Origin: Candidatus Cloacimonadota bacterium
GTDB lineage: Bacteria > Cloacimonadota > Cloacimonadia > Cloacimonadales > Cloacimonadaceae
Assembly (NCBI GenBank): GCA_020532085.1
Contig: JAJBAV010000015.1
Coordinates: 1 to 61,416, forward strand
Direction of reading: 5' to 3'
DNA length: 61,416 nucleotides
Shown: positions 26,512 through 35,251 of the stretch, in pieces
How positions within the stretch are numbered: the first letter of the stretch is position 1
How the letters are laid out: each line of letters begins with the position of its first letter
Program-made: the position numbers and the translations under genes
The notes under the pieces: generated by a model
What the model was told of the DNA's origin: nothing
What the model saw: only the letters and a program-made list of their open reading frames with translations
The model's database searches: none

Positions 26512-28803
26512 ATGGATCAAAACAACCAACCCAGCTCAGTTCCGCAGCCAGAAGAGATCAAGATCAGCGATTATTTGCGGATCTTGCTGCAATACCGCTA
26601 CCTGATCATCCTCATTTTTGTGATCGTGCTCGCCGGCACAATTATCTACACTCTCCGCCAGCCCCGCATCTATTCTGCCTCTGGCAGGATCCTGATGGAA
26701 AACCAGAACTCCGGCGCGGACATCCTGCTGCTTACCAATCAGGGTGGCAGCAAGAACAGCATCAACAACCAGATCGAGTTGATGCGCAGCAAACCGATCC
26801 TGAATGCCGCCTACGAGATCATGAAAAAGAACCCGGACTGGGAATCTTATCCGATCAGCGGTTCAGCCTATCCGGCCGGCAGCCTGCGCAGGGTTCAGAT
26901 AGAATCGAAACGCGATACAGACATCCTCAACCTCTCTTTTGAATCCACGAACCGGGGAGAAGCCATGGCGGCGGTGAACGCCATCGCCGACGCGGTGCAG
27001 CAGCAAAACACCCAGATGGCCAGGCTGGAATTCACCACCATCCGCGAGTTTCTGGGCGAGCAACTGGACCTTATCTCTCGCCGCCTCCAGATTTCTGAAG
27101 ATGATCTGCGAGCGTTTAAAAACGAAAACAAGCTGATCGAGATCTCTGAAACCACCAAGAAATGGATCGAACAATCCTCAGAAGTGGAGTCTGAATACGA
27201 GGCCACGCTCACCGACCAGGCAGTGAAGGCCAAGACCTTGGACGTGCTGCGCAAACAATTGCAAGACCAGGATTCTTTGCTGGTGGAGGTGGAAAATGTA
27301 CTGCAAGCGCCTTACATAGAGGAATTACGCAAGCAGATCACCGATACCCAAGCCACCATAGCCCGGCTCAGAACGAACGAAAACTATTCTGAAAACCACC
27401 CTCAGATGAAGCTCCTGCAGGAAGAGCTGGCCAAAACGAAAAACACTCTCGACACCGAGATCCAGAAATTCATCGCCATCTCCCTGAGCCAGGACCCCCT
27501 GTCCGTGCGCAATGACGTGCTGATGAAAATTGTCCAGGCGGAAGTTGAATTGGAGATGGCCCGGACGATGGTGAACGGCTTGGAGCAGACCAAAGCCATT
27601 TACGATGATCGCCTGATCACCTTGCCGGACAAAGAGTTGGAATACGCCCGCCTGTTGCGGAGCATGACCCTGGATGAAAAGATCTACGGCATCATGATGG
27701 AAAAATATGAGGATGCCCGCATCGCTGAACAAGCCAAGATCGGTAACATTCGTGTTCTGGATTATGCCGAAATGCCGGGCGCTCCGATCAAACCGCGCGT
27801 GTCGATGAACATGCTGGTGGGACTCATTCTCGGCCTCGGCCTCGGCATTGGCGCCGCCTTCCTGGTTCATTCCCTGGATACCAAGCTCCGCACTCTGGAA
27901 GACATGGAAAACTACGTCCGCCTTCCCATCATGGGCACCATTCCCATCATCCAAGAATCGGAATCCCGGATCATGGAATTCAACAACATGATCGAGCAGG
28001 CCGAAGGCGAAAACAAGGAACAGCTTAGCAAATCGCTCCATTTCGTGATGATGCAGTTGGTCTCGCACTACGCGCCAAAATCGCCCATCGCCGAATCCTA
28101 CCGTACCCTCCGTACCAACATCCTGGCCAAGAAGCCCGCCGGCAGCACCACTCTACTAGTCACTTCCTCCGGTCCCAAGGAGGGTAAATCCACCACGATC
28201 GTGAACCTGGCCATTACCCTGTCTCAGATGAACGCCAAGGTGATCCTGGTCGACATGGACATGCGCCGTCCCATGATCCACAGCAAGTTCGGGGTGGAAA
28301 AAGAAAACGGCCTCAGCGATTATCTGATCGATAACGACGTTCCTCTCGAACAAGTGGTCAAGGCCTCCGGCATCCCAAACCTGGATGTGATCACCAGCGG
28401 TTTCATTCCGCCCAACCCCTCTGAACTGATCTCTTCATCTCAGACCGACAAACTGATCGAAGATCTTAGGGCCCGCTACGATTTCATTCTTTTTGACACA
28501 CCGCCCATCATTGCCGTCACGGACGCCCTCATTCTGACCAAGAAAGTTGACCTCACTTTCATCGTGGTCCGCTGCGGCTTCACCGAGAAAGGCATCATCA
28601 AGCGCACCAAGGAACTAATGGAAAACATCGACGCCACCATCGACGGCATCATCGTCAACGGCGTCTACGTCCAGAAGTATTACAGTAAACAGAACTACTA
28701 CTACTATTACTACTACTATTACTATTACTATGGAGAAGATGTTCCCCAGAAACAGAAAAAAAGCGCAGCTCGCTTCCTACGCAAAAATAAATCTGTTTCT
28801 TGA
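26512..28803 (+). CDS. Wzc-type polysaccharide co-polymerase/tyrosine autokinase
   Basis: A 763-residue inner-membrane BY-kinase that controls polysaccharide chain length and export. The N-terminal Wzz domain has membrane helices at about 33-52 and 433-453 flanking a long coiled-coil periplasmic region. The cytoplasmic kinase has Walker A SSGPKEGKSTT (Lys559), Walker A' VILVDMDMRRPMIH and Walker B FILFDTPP. The C-terminal Tyr cluster is an uninterrupted run of 12 (Tyr729-Tyr740) followed by a basic tail. Upstream SLBB gene fits the export role. The last 74 bases overlap ispE in another frame. Confidence 0.92.
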   Translation: MDQNNQPSSVPQPEEIKISDYLRILLQYRYLIILIFVIVLAGTIIYTLRQPRIYSASGRILMENQNSGADILLLTNQGGSKNSINNQIELMRSKPILNAAYEIMKKNPDWESYPISGSAYPAGSLRRVQIESKRDTDILNLSFESTNRGEAMAAVNAIADAVQQQNTQMARLEFTTIREFLGEQLDLISRRLQISEDDLRAFKNENKLIEISETTKKWIEQSSEVESEYEATLTDQAVKAKTLDVLRKQLQDQDSLLVEVENVLQAPYIEELRKQITDTQATIARLRTNENYSENHPQMKLLQEELAKTKNTLDTEIQKFIAISLSQDPLSVRNDVLMKIVQAEVELEMARTMVNGLEQTKAIYDDRLITLPDKELEYARLLRSMTLDEKIYGIMMEKYEDARIAEQAKIGNIRVLDYAEMPGAPIKPRVSMNMLVGLILGLGLGIGAAFLVHSLDTKLRTLEDMENYVRLPIMGTIPIIQESESRIMEFNNMIEQAEGENKEQLSKSLHFVMMQLVSHYAPKSPIAESYRTLRTNILAKKPAGSTTLLVTSSGPKEGKSTTIVNLAITLSQMNAKVILVDMDMRRPMIHSKFGVEKENGLSDYLIDNDVPLEQVVKASGIPNLDVITSGFIPPNPSELISSSQTDKLIEDLRARYDFILFDTPPIIAVTDALILTKKVDLTFIVVRCGFTEKGIIKRTKELMENIDATIDGIIVNGVYVQKYYSKQNYYYYYYYYYYYYGEDVPQKQKKSAARFLRKNKSVS
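28696..28731 (+). repeat. (TAY)12 trinucleotide tract encoding 12 tyrosines
   Basis: Twelve consecutive TAC/TAT codons encode Tyr729-Tyr740 of the autokinase. The last TAT overlaps the upstream candidate ATG of ispE (28730). Gain or loss of whole units would keep the kinase frame and change the number of phosphorylatable tyrosines. Confidence 0.95.
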
Positions 28804-29605
28804 GGTCCTCGGGAAGCTCCCCGACAACTATCATGAGATCGAGACACTGCTCTGCAGTGTCTCGCTCTGTGATACGCTCAAATATGTTTTGACAAAAAGG
28901 CCGGGTGTAAAATTGTGGTCTAACTTGCCTGAAATGGCTGTAGAAAGCAACTTGGTCTTCAAAGTGGCGCAGTATCTGCTGAACGAGTTCAAGCCGGAAA
29001 CGGGAGTTGACATCCACTTGGAGAAAAGGATCCCCATTGCAGCCGGATTGGGCGGTGGAAGCAGCAATGCTGCTGTCACCCTGCTAGCCCTGAACGATCT
29101 CTGGGGATTGAAGTTGACCCGTGCCGAAAAGGAACTCATCGCCGCGCGTTTTGGCAGCGACATTCCCTTTTTTTTGCATGGCGGCACTGCCTGGGCCACC
29201 CACCGGGGCGAAATGATCGAGCCGCGGCCGGACCTCCAGCTGGAGCTCCTGCTGGTGAATCCGGGAATCCGAATTTCCAGCGCGGAAGCCTATGCCTTGG
29301 TCCCTGCCGAAACCAGCGGAGACAGAAGACGTCTGGAGCAGCCTAATGGCCACAACTGGCTGTTCAACAGGCTGGAACCCGGCATCCGGCAAGCTTACCC
29401 AGCGGTGGACCGGGTGTTGCGCGATTTGACAGACGCAGGTGCCGCCGCCGCGATCATGAGTGGAAGTGGCTCCACCTGCCTGGGAGTTTTTGAGGATGCC
29501 GCGAAGATGCGGGCCTGCCAGCGACATTTTGACCGGATAGGTTACTGGACACAAATAGTAAGGACGATATCTAAGAAAGAGTACGAAAGTGAACTCGAAG
29601 CTTAA
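28730..29605 (+). CDS. ispE: 4-diphosphocytidyl-2-C-methyl-D-erythritol kinase
   Basis: A GHMP-family kinase of the MEP isoprenoid pathway, about 290 residues. It has the SYAKINLFLEVLG opening, the ATP loop PIAAGLGGGSSNAA and the C-terminal MSGSGSTCLGVF motif. The essential first strand (AKINLFL) is encoded before the autokinase stop, so translation must begin inside the autokinase gene: at ATG 28730, or at ATG 28739, which has GGAG three bases upstream. The overlap is therefore 65-74 bases in a different frame. The C-terminus overlaps the prs start. Confidence 0.9.
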   Translation: MEKMFPRNRKKAQLASYAKINLFLEVLGKLPDNYHEIETLLCSVSLCDTLKYVLTKRPGVKLWSNLPEMAVESNLVFKVAQYLLNEFKPETGVDIHLEKRIPIAAGLGGGSSNAAVTLLALNDLWGLKLTRAEKELIAARFGSDIPFFLHGGTAWATHRGEMIEPRPDLQLELLLVNPGIRISSAEAYALVPAETSGDRRRLEQPNGHNWLFNRLEPGIRQAYPAVDRVLRDLTDAGAAAAIMSGSGSTCLGVFEDAAKMRACQRHFDRIGYWTQIVRTISKKEYESELEA

Positions 29606-30533
29606 ACTGTTCACAGGAAAAGCCAACCGGCCCCTGGCCGAGGAGGTGGCACGCTTTGCCGGGGTGCCCTTGGCTGATATTGATCTGTTCAAATTTGCCA
29701 ATGATGAGTCCTTCGTAAAGATCAACGACAACGTTCGGGGCGCAGACGTGTTCATCATCCAGCCTACCTGCCGGCCGGTTAATGACAACCTGGTGGACCT
29801 CCTGATCATGATCGATGCCCTGAAACGCGCTTCCGCCCAAAGGATCAACTGCGTGATACCCTACTACGCTTATGCCCGTTCGGACAAAAAGGACCAGCCC
29901 CGGGTGCCCATCACGGCCAAACTGGTGGCTGACCTGCTCACGGTGGCTGGAGCCGACAGGGTCATCACAGTGGACCTGCACGCGGAGCAGATCCAGGGAT
30001 TTTTCAACATCCCGGTCGACCATCTTTACTCCATCCCAACTTTCGCCCGCTATTTCCAAAGCATGGAGATAGACAATGCAGTGGTCATATCCCCGGATTC
30101 CGGGGGTGCCAACCGCGCCCGTGCCTTGGCCAAGAGACTCAACTGCGGCTTGGCCATAGGCGATAAGCGCCGCACGGGAAATGACGATCAAGCCATTCTG
30201 TTGAACATAATTGGAGATGTGGCCGGAAAAACGGCCATCCTCTTCGATGACATCATCGATACCGGCGGCAGCCTGATGAAGATCGCCGACGTGCTGAAGA
30301 ATTACGAAGTGAAAAAGATCTACGCCGCCTGCACTCACGGCGTGCTTTCCGGAAAGGCAGTTCAAAACATTGAAAACTCGCCGCTGGAAAAACTCTTTGT
30401 CACCAACACCATCCCCCTTTCCGCGGAAGCGACCAACTGCTCCAAGATCGTGCAGCTGTCCATAGCGGAAATGCTGGCCATAGCCATCAAGAAAATACAT
30501 ATAGAGGAATCTCTCAGTATTCTGTTTAAATAG
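29589..30533 (+). CDS. prs: Ribose-phosphate pyrophosphokinase
   Basis: Makes PRPP from ribose-5-phosphate and ATP. At 314 residues it has the standard class I length. Recognisable parts are IQPTCRPVNDNLVDLLIMID, YYAYARSDKKDQPR, TVDLHAEQIQGFF, VVISPDSGGANRARALA and the PRPP loop ILFDDIIDTGGS. Start GTG 29589 overlaps the ispE end by 17 bases. The order ispE-prs-rplY-pth is common in bacteria. Confidence 0.95.
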   Translation: MNSKLKLFTGKANRPLAEEVARFAGVPLADIDLFKFANDESFVKINDNVRGADVFIIQPTCRPVNDNLVDLLIMIDALKRASAQRINCVIPYYAYARSDKKDQPRVPITAKLVADLLTVAGADRVITVDLHAEQIQGFFNIPVDHLYSIPTFARYFQSMEIDNAVVISPDSGGANRARALAKRLNCGLAIGDKRRTGNDDQAILLNIIGDVAGKTAILFDDIIDTGGSLMKIADVLKNYEVKKIYAACTHGVLSGKAVQNIENSPLEKLFVTNTIPLSAEATNCSKIVQLSIAEMLAIAIKKIHIEESLSILFK

Positions 30534-30554
30534 ATATTGAGAATGGAGGAATAA

Positions 30555-31163
30555 GTGATATTTACTCTCGAAGCCCAACCCAAGCAAACCAGCAAGAAAA
30601 GCGAACTAAACGCCCTGCGCCGTCAGGGAATGATCCCCGCGGTGCTGTACGGAAAGTCGGTTGAATCAACACCGATCGCGATTGATCGCGGCAAGTTTCA
30701 GCAGTGCTACAAGAAAAGCTTCAATGAGCTGGCCTTTTACGAGATAGTCCTGAATGGTACCAAATACCATACCATCCTCAAGGACAAACTCATCCACCCT
30801 GTCACCCGTAACATCCTGCACATCGATTTCATGGTGGTGGAAGAATCCGCGCAAATGGAATTCGAAGTCCCCATCCAGTTCGTGGGCGAAGCAGTGGGAA
30901 CCAAGGAAGGCGGTTTTGTGGATGTGATCCAAAGATCGGTGAAAATCACCTGCCGGGCCAAAGACATTCCGGAAGAGATCAGTTTGGACATCTCCGCGCT
31001 CAAGGTAGGAGACGCCCTCCACATCAAGGATCTTCCCGCCGGCAACTGGCAATACAAAGACCACTCCGACATCACGCTGGTGGTGGTGCATGCCAAGAAA
31101 ACCGAGGAAGCACCCGCTGCCGCTGAAGCTCCCGCTGCCGAGGAGCCCAAACCTGAACAATGA
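30555..31163 (+). CDS. rplY: 50S ribosomal protein L25 (Ctc form)
   Basis: A 202-residue L25/TL5/Ctc protein that binds 5S rRNA. The N-terminal domain has KSELNALRRQGMIPAVLYG and HIDFMVV; the C-terminal Ctc domain has PVQFVGEAVGTKEGG-like and HIKDLPAG segments. An Ala/Pro/Glu-rich tail closes the protein. It starts at GTG 30555 after GGAGGA. The stop overlaps the pth start (ATGA). Confidence 0.94.
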   Translation: MIFTLEAQPKQTSKKSELNALRRQGMIPAVLYGKSVESTPIAIDRGKFQQCYKKSFNELAFYEIVLNGTKYHTILKDKLIHPVTRNILHIDFMVVEESAQMEFEVPIQFVGEAVGTKEGGFVDVIQRSVKITCRAKDIPEEISLDISALKVGDALHIKDLPAGNWQYKDHSDITLVVVHAKKTEEAPAAAEAPAAEEPKPEQ

Positions 31164-31768
31164 AGCTGATTCTGGGATTGGGGAATATCGGCCGGGAATA
31201 TGAACTGTCCCGCCATAACGCCGGTTTCCTCTGTCTCGAGCTTTGGGCCGGGCAACACAGCATGAGTTTCAAGCATGGCCGGCACTTCGATTTTCTCCGC
31301 CACCGCGGCGCCTGCCTGATCAAACCCAACACTTACATGAACAGGTCTGGCCAAGCCCTCGCGGCAGCTCGCGGCAAATGGAAGGTCTCCGAGGCCCTGG
31401 TGATCCACGACGACATCGAACTGCCCCTGGCCAGTCTGCGGGTCCGGAATGGCGGTGGGGATGGCGGCCACAACGGCATGGGATCTTTGCTGGAAATCCT
31501 TCCAGCTGAAGACCTAAAACGGATCCGGGTGGGGATCGGCCGCGATGGCTCCAACCCCAGGGATTACGTTTTGGACAGCTTTTCCCCAGCGGAGCTGCAA
31601 CTGTTGCAACCCACTCTGGCAAAGGTTTGTGAACTAATTGACATCTATATAAGCGGCGATTTCAACTCAGTGTTGAACGCCTACAGCATCTGGAAAAAAT
31701 CCTGTTCCGGGGAGCCAAACCCCGGAAACAATGGTCCAAAGGAGAAAGACAATGGTAAAGAACTATGA
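31160..31768 (+). CDS. pth: Peptidyl-tRNA hydrolase
   Basis: Releases peptides from stalled peptidyl-tRNA. The N-terminal motif GLGNIGREYELSRHNAGF contains Asn9, catalytic His19 and Asn20; the usual Pro after Asn9 is Ile here. KPNTYMNRSG, VIHDDIELPLASLRVRNGGG and GGHNGMGSL are the other family signatures. At 202 residues it is near the usual size, with a hydrophilic tail that overlaps the rpsF start. Confidence 0.95.
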   Translation: MKLILGLGNIGREYELSRHNAGFLCLELWAGQHSMSFKHGRHFDFLRHRGACLIKPNTYMNRSGQALAAARGKWKVSEALVIHDDIELPLASLRVRNGGGDGGHNGMGSLLEILPAEDLKRIRVGIGRDGSNPRDYVLDSFSPAELQLLQPTLAKVCELIDIYISGDFNSVLNAYSIWKKSCSGEPNPGNNGPKEKDNGKEL

Positions 31769-32042
31769 ACTTATGGTGATCATCTCACCTAAGCTCAGCG
31801 ATGAGGAAGCCGCCGCCCTGAACGAAAGCATCCTCAACCTCGCCAAGGAACAAAACGGAGAAATCGTGAAAACCGACCTCTGGGGCAAGCGCATGCTGGC
31901 CTATCCCATCAACAAAAACACTGAGGCCCACTACTTTGTGAATTACCTCAGCATGGACGCTGCCGGTGTGAAAGGCATCAAGCAGCAACTGAACATCAAT
32001 GAGCAGGTGCTCCGGCACATGTTCATCGTCAAGGAACAATAG
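31752..32042 (+). CDS. rpsF: 30S ribosomal protein S6
   Basis: A 96-residue S6 protein with the fold signatures YELMVIISPKL, GKRMLAYPINK and HYFVNY. S6 pairs with S18 in the 30S platform. I chose ATG 31752, which follows GGAG at 31741-31744, over the in-frame ATG at 31731. It begins the conserved rpsF-ssb-rpsR order. Confidence 0.95.
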   Translation: MVKNYELMVIISPKLSDEEAAALNESILNLAKEQNGEIVKTDLWGKRMLAYPINKNTEAHYFVNYLSMDAAGVKGIKQQLNINEQVLRHMFIVKEQ

Positions 32043-32050
32043 GAGGAAAA

Positions 32051-32485
32051 ATGGCAGATCTGAAAGTACCCCGGCTGAACAGAGTGCTCATCGCCGGCCG
32101 CATCACCAAAGAACTTGAGTTAAAGTACACCCCCAAGGGAAGCCCGGTTGTGAATTTCTCGGTGGCCATGGACAAGCGTTTCAAAGACGAATCCGATCAA
32201 TGGCAATCAGTGCCGGTTTATGTGGATGTGGTGGCTTGGAACCAAACGGCCGAGAACCTCTGCAAGCAAGCCCACAAAGGCACCGCCGTTTTGGTGGAGG
32301 GAAAGATCGACGTAAGGTCTTATGTGGACCAGAACAACGTTAACCGCAAGGTTTTCGAGATCATCGCGGACTTTGTCCAAACCCTTGAGTGGAAGCCCAG
32401 GGAAGAGGGTGGAGACACACCACCTCCGCATGAAGAACCGCCTCATGCCGGCAGCGACGCCACCAACGACGACGTACCATTTTGA
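32051..32485 (+). CDS. ssb: Single-stranded DNA-binding protein
   Basis: A 144-residue SSB with an OB fold (about 1-108; LNRVLIAGRITKELELKYTP, NFSVAMDKRF, VVAWNQTAENL) and an acidic, Pro-rich tail ending in DDVPF, the hook that recruits replication and repair partners. Strong ribosome binding site AGGAGG. It lies between rpsF and rpsR as in most bacteria. Confidence 0.96.
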   Translation: MADLKVPRLNRVLIAGRITKELELKYTPKGSPVVNFSVAMDKRFKDESDQWQSVPVYVDVVAWNQTAENLCKQAHKGTAVLVEGKIDVRSYVDQNNVNRKVFEIIADFVQTLEWKPREEGGDTPPPHEEPPHAGSDATNDDVPF

Positions 32486-32498
32486 TTTGGAGTAGAGA

Positions 32499-32735
32499 AT
32501 GAACCTGACCGACAGAAAAAAGAAATTCACCCGCAAGAAATACTGCCGCTTCTGTGCCAATAAAGAGCTTGTGATAGATTACAAGAACCTGGACACTCTG
32601 CGCCAATTCATTTCCGATGTGGGCAAGATAGATCCCGCCCGCATGACCGGAACCTGTGCCAAGCACCAAAGGAAGCTTACCACCGAGATCAAGCGCGCCC
32701 GCCAAATGGCGCTGCTTCCCTTCGTGATCGAATAG
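32499..32735 (+). CDS. rpsR: 30S ribosomal protein S18
   Basis: A 78-residue S18 with the opening RKKYCRFC and a distal [23 protein letters not shown]. The Cys-x-x-Cys plus the later Cys/His indicates the zinc-binding form of S18. It sits between ssb and the DUF2232 gene, overlapping the latter's GTG by one base. Confidence 0.95.
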   Translation: MNLTDRKKKFTRKKYCRFCANKELVIDYKNLDTLRQFISDVGKIDPARMTGTCAKHQRKLTTEIKRARQMALLPFVIE

Positions 32736-33571
32736 TGCCCGTCGTCGCCTTGCTCCTGGGTGCCCTGGCAACCATAAGCCCCTTTCTGGGCTTGCTTCTG
32801 ATGCTGATCAGCCTCCGCGGTTTGTTGCTGCGGAGTGAGGGAAAACCGCAGTCCAGAGCTTTACTCTGGTTGGTTTTCCCGGTCTTGCTGGCCGCTTTTT
32901 CTTATCGGCAGCCGGGATCATTGCTGATCGTTTCCGATGCTGTTGTTGGCGCCGGATTGGTTTCCCTACTTTACCTGCACAGCCTCACCCGGCAGGATAA
33001 AGCCGCGGTGGCGCTGGCCCACGGAGCAATTTTGGTGATCGTGTATGGCGCGGCGAGGTTTGTCCTCTTTCAAACCCAACTCCTGGCCGTACATGAGCAG
33101 GCCCTGGCAGAAATGAACAAACTCCTGCCCCAGATGATGCAGATGGCGGAAACCCAAAACACCCTGGCCCTCACGCGCCTGCTGCTGCCGGCCAGCTGGA
33201 CCGTAACGCAGTTGATGGCCCTCACGGCCGGGCACCTGATCTTTCTGCATCTGAACGGGGTCCGATCCATCCTCCGGGAATTCAGCCTGCCTGCCTGGTA
33301 CAATCTCTTGATCCTGGCAGTTTTGCCGCTGTATTTCTTTCCCCCGCTGCGCGAAGTTTTGGTGAACACCCTGCTCGCCTTGTGCGTTTTGCCACTGGTG
33401 CAGGGTGTGGGCGTGCTCCTGAACTGGTTGTCACGCCTGGCCTCCAACGCTTTTGTCACCTTGCTGGTGTTCGCGCTGGCCATATTCAACCTGATCCTGG
33501 TCGCCCTGTTGGGATTTGCCGATATCTGGCTCGATTTCAGGAAATTAAGAACTAAAGGAACCTACGCATGA
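32735..33571 (+). CDS. DUF2232/YybS-like membrane protein
   Basis: A 278-residue protein with about eight hydrophobic helices, starting at GTG 32735. It lies between rpsR and rplI, the usual place of DUF2232 (YybS-like) proteins, and the topology and the central EMNKLLPQMMQMAETQNTL amphipathic segment fit. The family's function is not established; links to membrane transport are suggested for relatives. The stop overlaps the rplI start. Confidence 0.75.
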   Translation: MPVVALLLGALATISPFLGLLLMLISLRGLLLRSEGKPQSRALLWLVFPVLLAAFSYRQPGSLLIVSDAVVGAGLVSLLYLHSLTRQDKAAVALAHGAILVIVYGAARFVLFQTQLLAVHEQALAEMNKLLPQMMQMAETQNTLALTRLLLPASWTVTQLMALTAGHLIFLHLNGVRSILREFSLPAWYNLLILAVLPLYFFPPLREVLVNTLLALCVLPLVQGVGVLLNWLSRLASNAFVTLLVFALAIFNLILVALLGFADIWLDFRKLRTKGTYA

Positions 33572-34158
33572 AAGTCATCCTCCTCAATCACATAGAAAAG
33601 CTGGGAAAAAAAGGTGAAGTCGTCTCCGTGAAACGCGGTTACGCCAGAAACTACCTTATTCCCCGCGATCTGGCCATGTATGCCACCCCCCAGAACATGA
33701 AACACCTCAGCGCCATCCAGAATCAGGCTGCGGAAGAAGAAGAAAAGCTGGTCGCGGAGCTGAAAAAGCTTGACGCCAGGATCAGAACCCTCAGCCTTGT
33801 TTTCGTCCGCAAGGTGGACGAACACGACAGCATGTTCGGCTCTGTGTCCGAGACAGACATTGTGCATCAACTGGCCGCGCAGGACGTGAATGTCCATAAG
33901 TCCGCGGTCCTGATGGACAAGCACATCAAGAGCCTGGGCGAAACTGTCGTTCAGATCCGTTTGCACAAGGATATCGTGTCGGAACTGAAAGTTTTGGTCG
34001 AGAAGGAAGCGAAAGAAGAAGCTGTCGAAGAACAGGTCGTCGCCCCTGAGGCGGTGGAAGAAACCTCCCCCGTGGAACCTGAACTCCCGGCTGAAGCGGA
34101 AGCGGACCTGCCCGAAACTGATACCGAGGAACCAAAACCGGCCGACGACGAAAATTAA
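33568..34158 (+). CDS. rplI: 50S ribosomal protein L9 with acidic tail
   Basis: L9 binds 23S rRNA near the L1 stalk. The N-terminal signature VKRGYARNYLIPRDLA, the long connecting helix (EEEEKLVAELKKLDARI) and the C-terminal domain ending near residue 147 are present. About 49 extra residues, rich in Glu, Pro and Ala, follow; standard L9 is close to 148 residues. The tail is probably disordered. Confidence 0.94.
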   Translation: MKVILLNHIEKLGKKGEVVSVKRGYARNYLIPRDLAMYATPQNMKHLSAIQNQAAEEEEKLVAELKKLDARIRTLSLVFVRKVDEHDSMFGSVSETDIVHQLAAQDVNVHKSAVLMDKHIKSLGETVVQIRLHKDIVSELKVLVEKEAKEEAVEEQVVAPEAVEETSPVEPELPAEAEADLPETDTEEPKPADDEN

Positions 34159-34172
34159 ATTGGGAGAAACCC

Positions 34173-34910
34173 ATGAAGAACACTCTGTTTAACATCACCA
34201 GAGTCCTGGCGGTGGTCGCGATGATCGGCGCTTTGTCGCTGATCGGCGCGGGCAATCCAAAAGTTTTGCCCTTTTCCATCCTGTTCTTTGTAGCCGTGTT
34301 CGCGATAGTTTACCTGCTGAACAGCAACGCCAAGAAGAACGAGCGGGAAGGAAAAGCTGGTGCGGGTGCCAAACCGATGCTGCAAGTCATCGCCGTGGTA
34401 CTTTTTGTCGCGGTGGCCTCCATACTGGGCTACCTCCGTCACGGCATCCTGGGCTATGTGGTGGTATTCGCCGTGCTCGCAGCCATCGTGGGGCTCATCT
34501 TTGTGGCGATCAAGAACCGCCAGCGTCACTTTGAGCTCACCACCTCCAAACCCCTGTTGAAATATGTCCTGGGTGGGATCACCGGGATCCTGGCCATAGG
34601 CCTGCCCGCGGTCATCGTGCTCACCGGCGATCTCTTCAAGCTTGAGGCCACTTCGGTGATCATCACCATCGTCGCCATCCTGGTGTTCATTGCCCTGATC
34701 GTTTTAGCCTTGGTTCTGATCAACCGCAAGGGAGGCCTGGGCGCTGCGGTGGCCGGATACGTTCTGGTCATCCTGGCGGCTGTCCTTCCCGGGATCATGG
34801 TGCTGATGGTCACAAATGACTCCGGCGCCTTTGCCAAAACCTACCTGGCGGCCCTAATTGCCGCCGTCATGGCCTATTTCACCTTCACCCAATTTGAAAA
34901 GATCGACTGA
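34173..34910 (+). CDS. Multi-pass membrane protein of unknown function
   Basis: A 245-residue integral membrane protein with about seven or eight hydrophobic helices separated by short basic loops (SNAKKNEREGK at about 50-60, KNRQRH at about 112-117, INRKGG at about 187-192). No family recognised and no catalytic motif visible. It starts 14 bases after rplI with GGGAG upstream, so it is probably cotranscribed with the ribosomal genes. The composition, almost all Ile/Val/Leu/Ala, limits further inference. Confidence 0.7.
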   Translation: MKNTLFNITRVLAVVAMIGALSLIGAGNPKVLPFSILFFVAVFAIVYLLNSNAKKNEREGKAGAGAKPMLQVIAVVLFVAVASILGYLRHGILGYVVVFAVLAAIVGLIFVAIKNRQRHFELTTSKPLLKYVLGGITGILAIGLPAVIVLTGDLFKLEATSVIITIVAILVFIALIVLALVLINRKGGLGAAVAGYVLVILAAVLPGIMVLMVTNDSGAFAKTYLAALIAAVMAYFTFTQFEKID

Positions 34911-34939
34911 TCCGGCTCCGGCCGGATCGGTCTGTTTTC
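34909..34939 (+). terminator. Candidate terminator after the ribosomal gene cluster
   Basis: GATCCGGC / GCCGGATC is a perfect 8-bp stem with a 4-base loop, followed by GGTCTGTTTT. The T tract is short and offset, so it is a weak terminator at best. Confidence 0.5.
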
Positions 34940-34961
34940 AGCCCCAAGAAGGTGAACTGAC

Positions 34962-35249
34962 GTGGCTTTCAGTCCGGTTTCCAGCCTGCTGAAGCAGGTA
35001 CTGGTCCAGATCGGTGGCGATAAATACCAGCCTTTCATTTTGCTCTATCAAGGCTGGAAGGATATCGTGGGAGAACTCCTGGCCTCGCGTTCCCACCCCT
35101 TCCGCTTTCACGATTCCATCCTTTACGTGGCCGTGCAAAACAATTCCTGGCTGCAGGAGCTTTATCTGCGCAAAGCTGAGATCCTGCGCCAATGCCGGAC
35201 CAAGATACCCCAGGAGATCAGGGACATCATCTTTCTCATCAGGAGTTGA
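34962..35249 (+). CDS. DUF721 (DciA-like) protein
   Basis: A 95-residue protein of the DUF721 family, judged from LYQGWKDIVGELLASRSHPFRF and DSILYVAVQNNSWLQEL (residues about 30-68), the KH-like core of the family. DciA members help to load the replicative helicase, but short DUF721 proteins like this one are not characterised. It starts at GTG 34962, with AAGAAGG nine bases upstream. rpe follows two bases after the stop. Confidence 0.78.
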   Translation: MAFSPVSSLLKQVLVQIGGDKYQPFILLYQGWKDIVGELLASRSHPFRFHDSILYVAVQNNSWLQELYLRKAEILRQCRTKIPQEIRDIIFLIRS

Positions 35250-35251
35250 AC

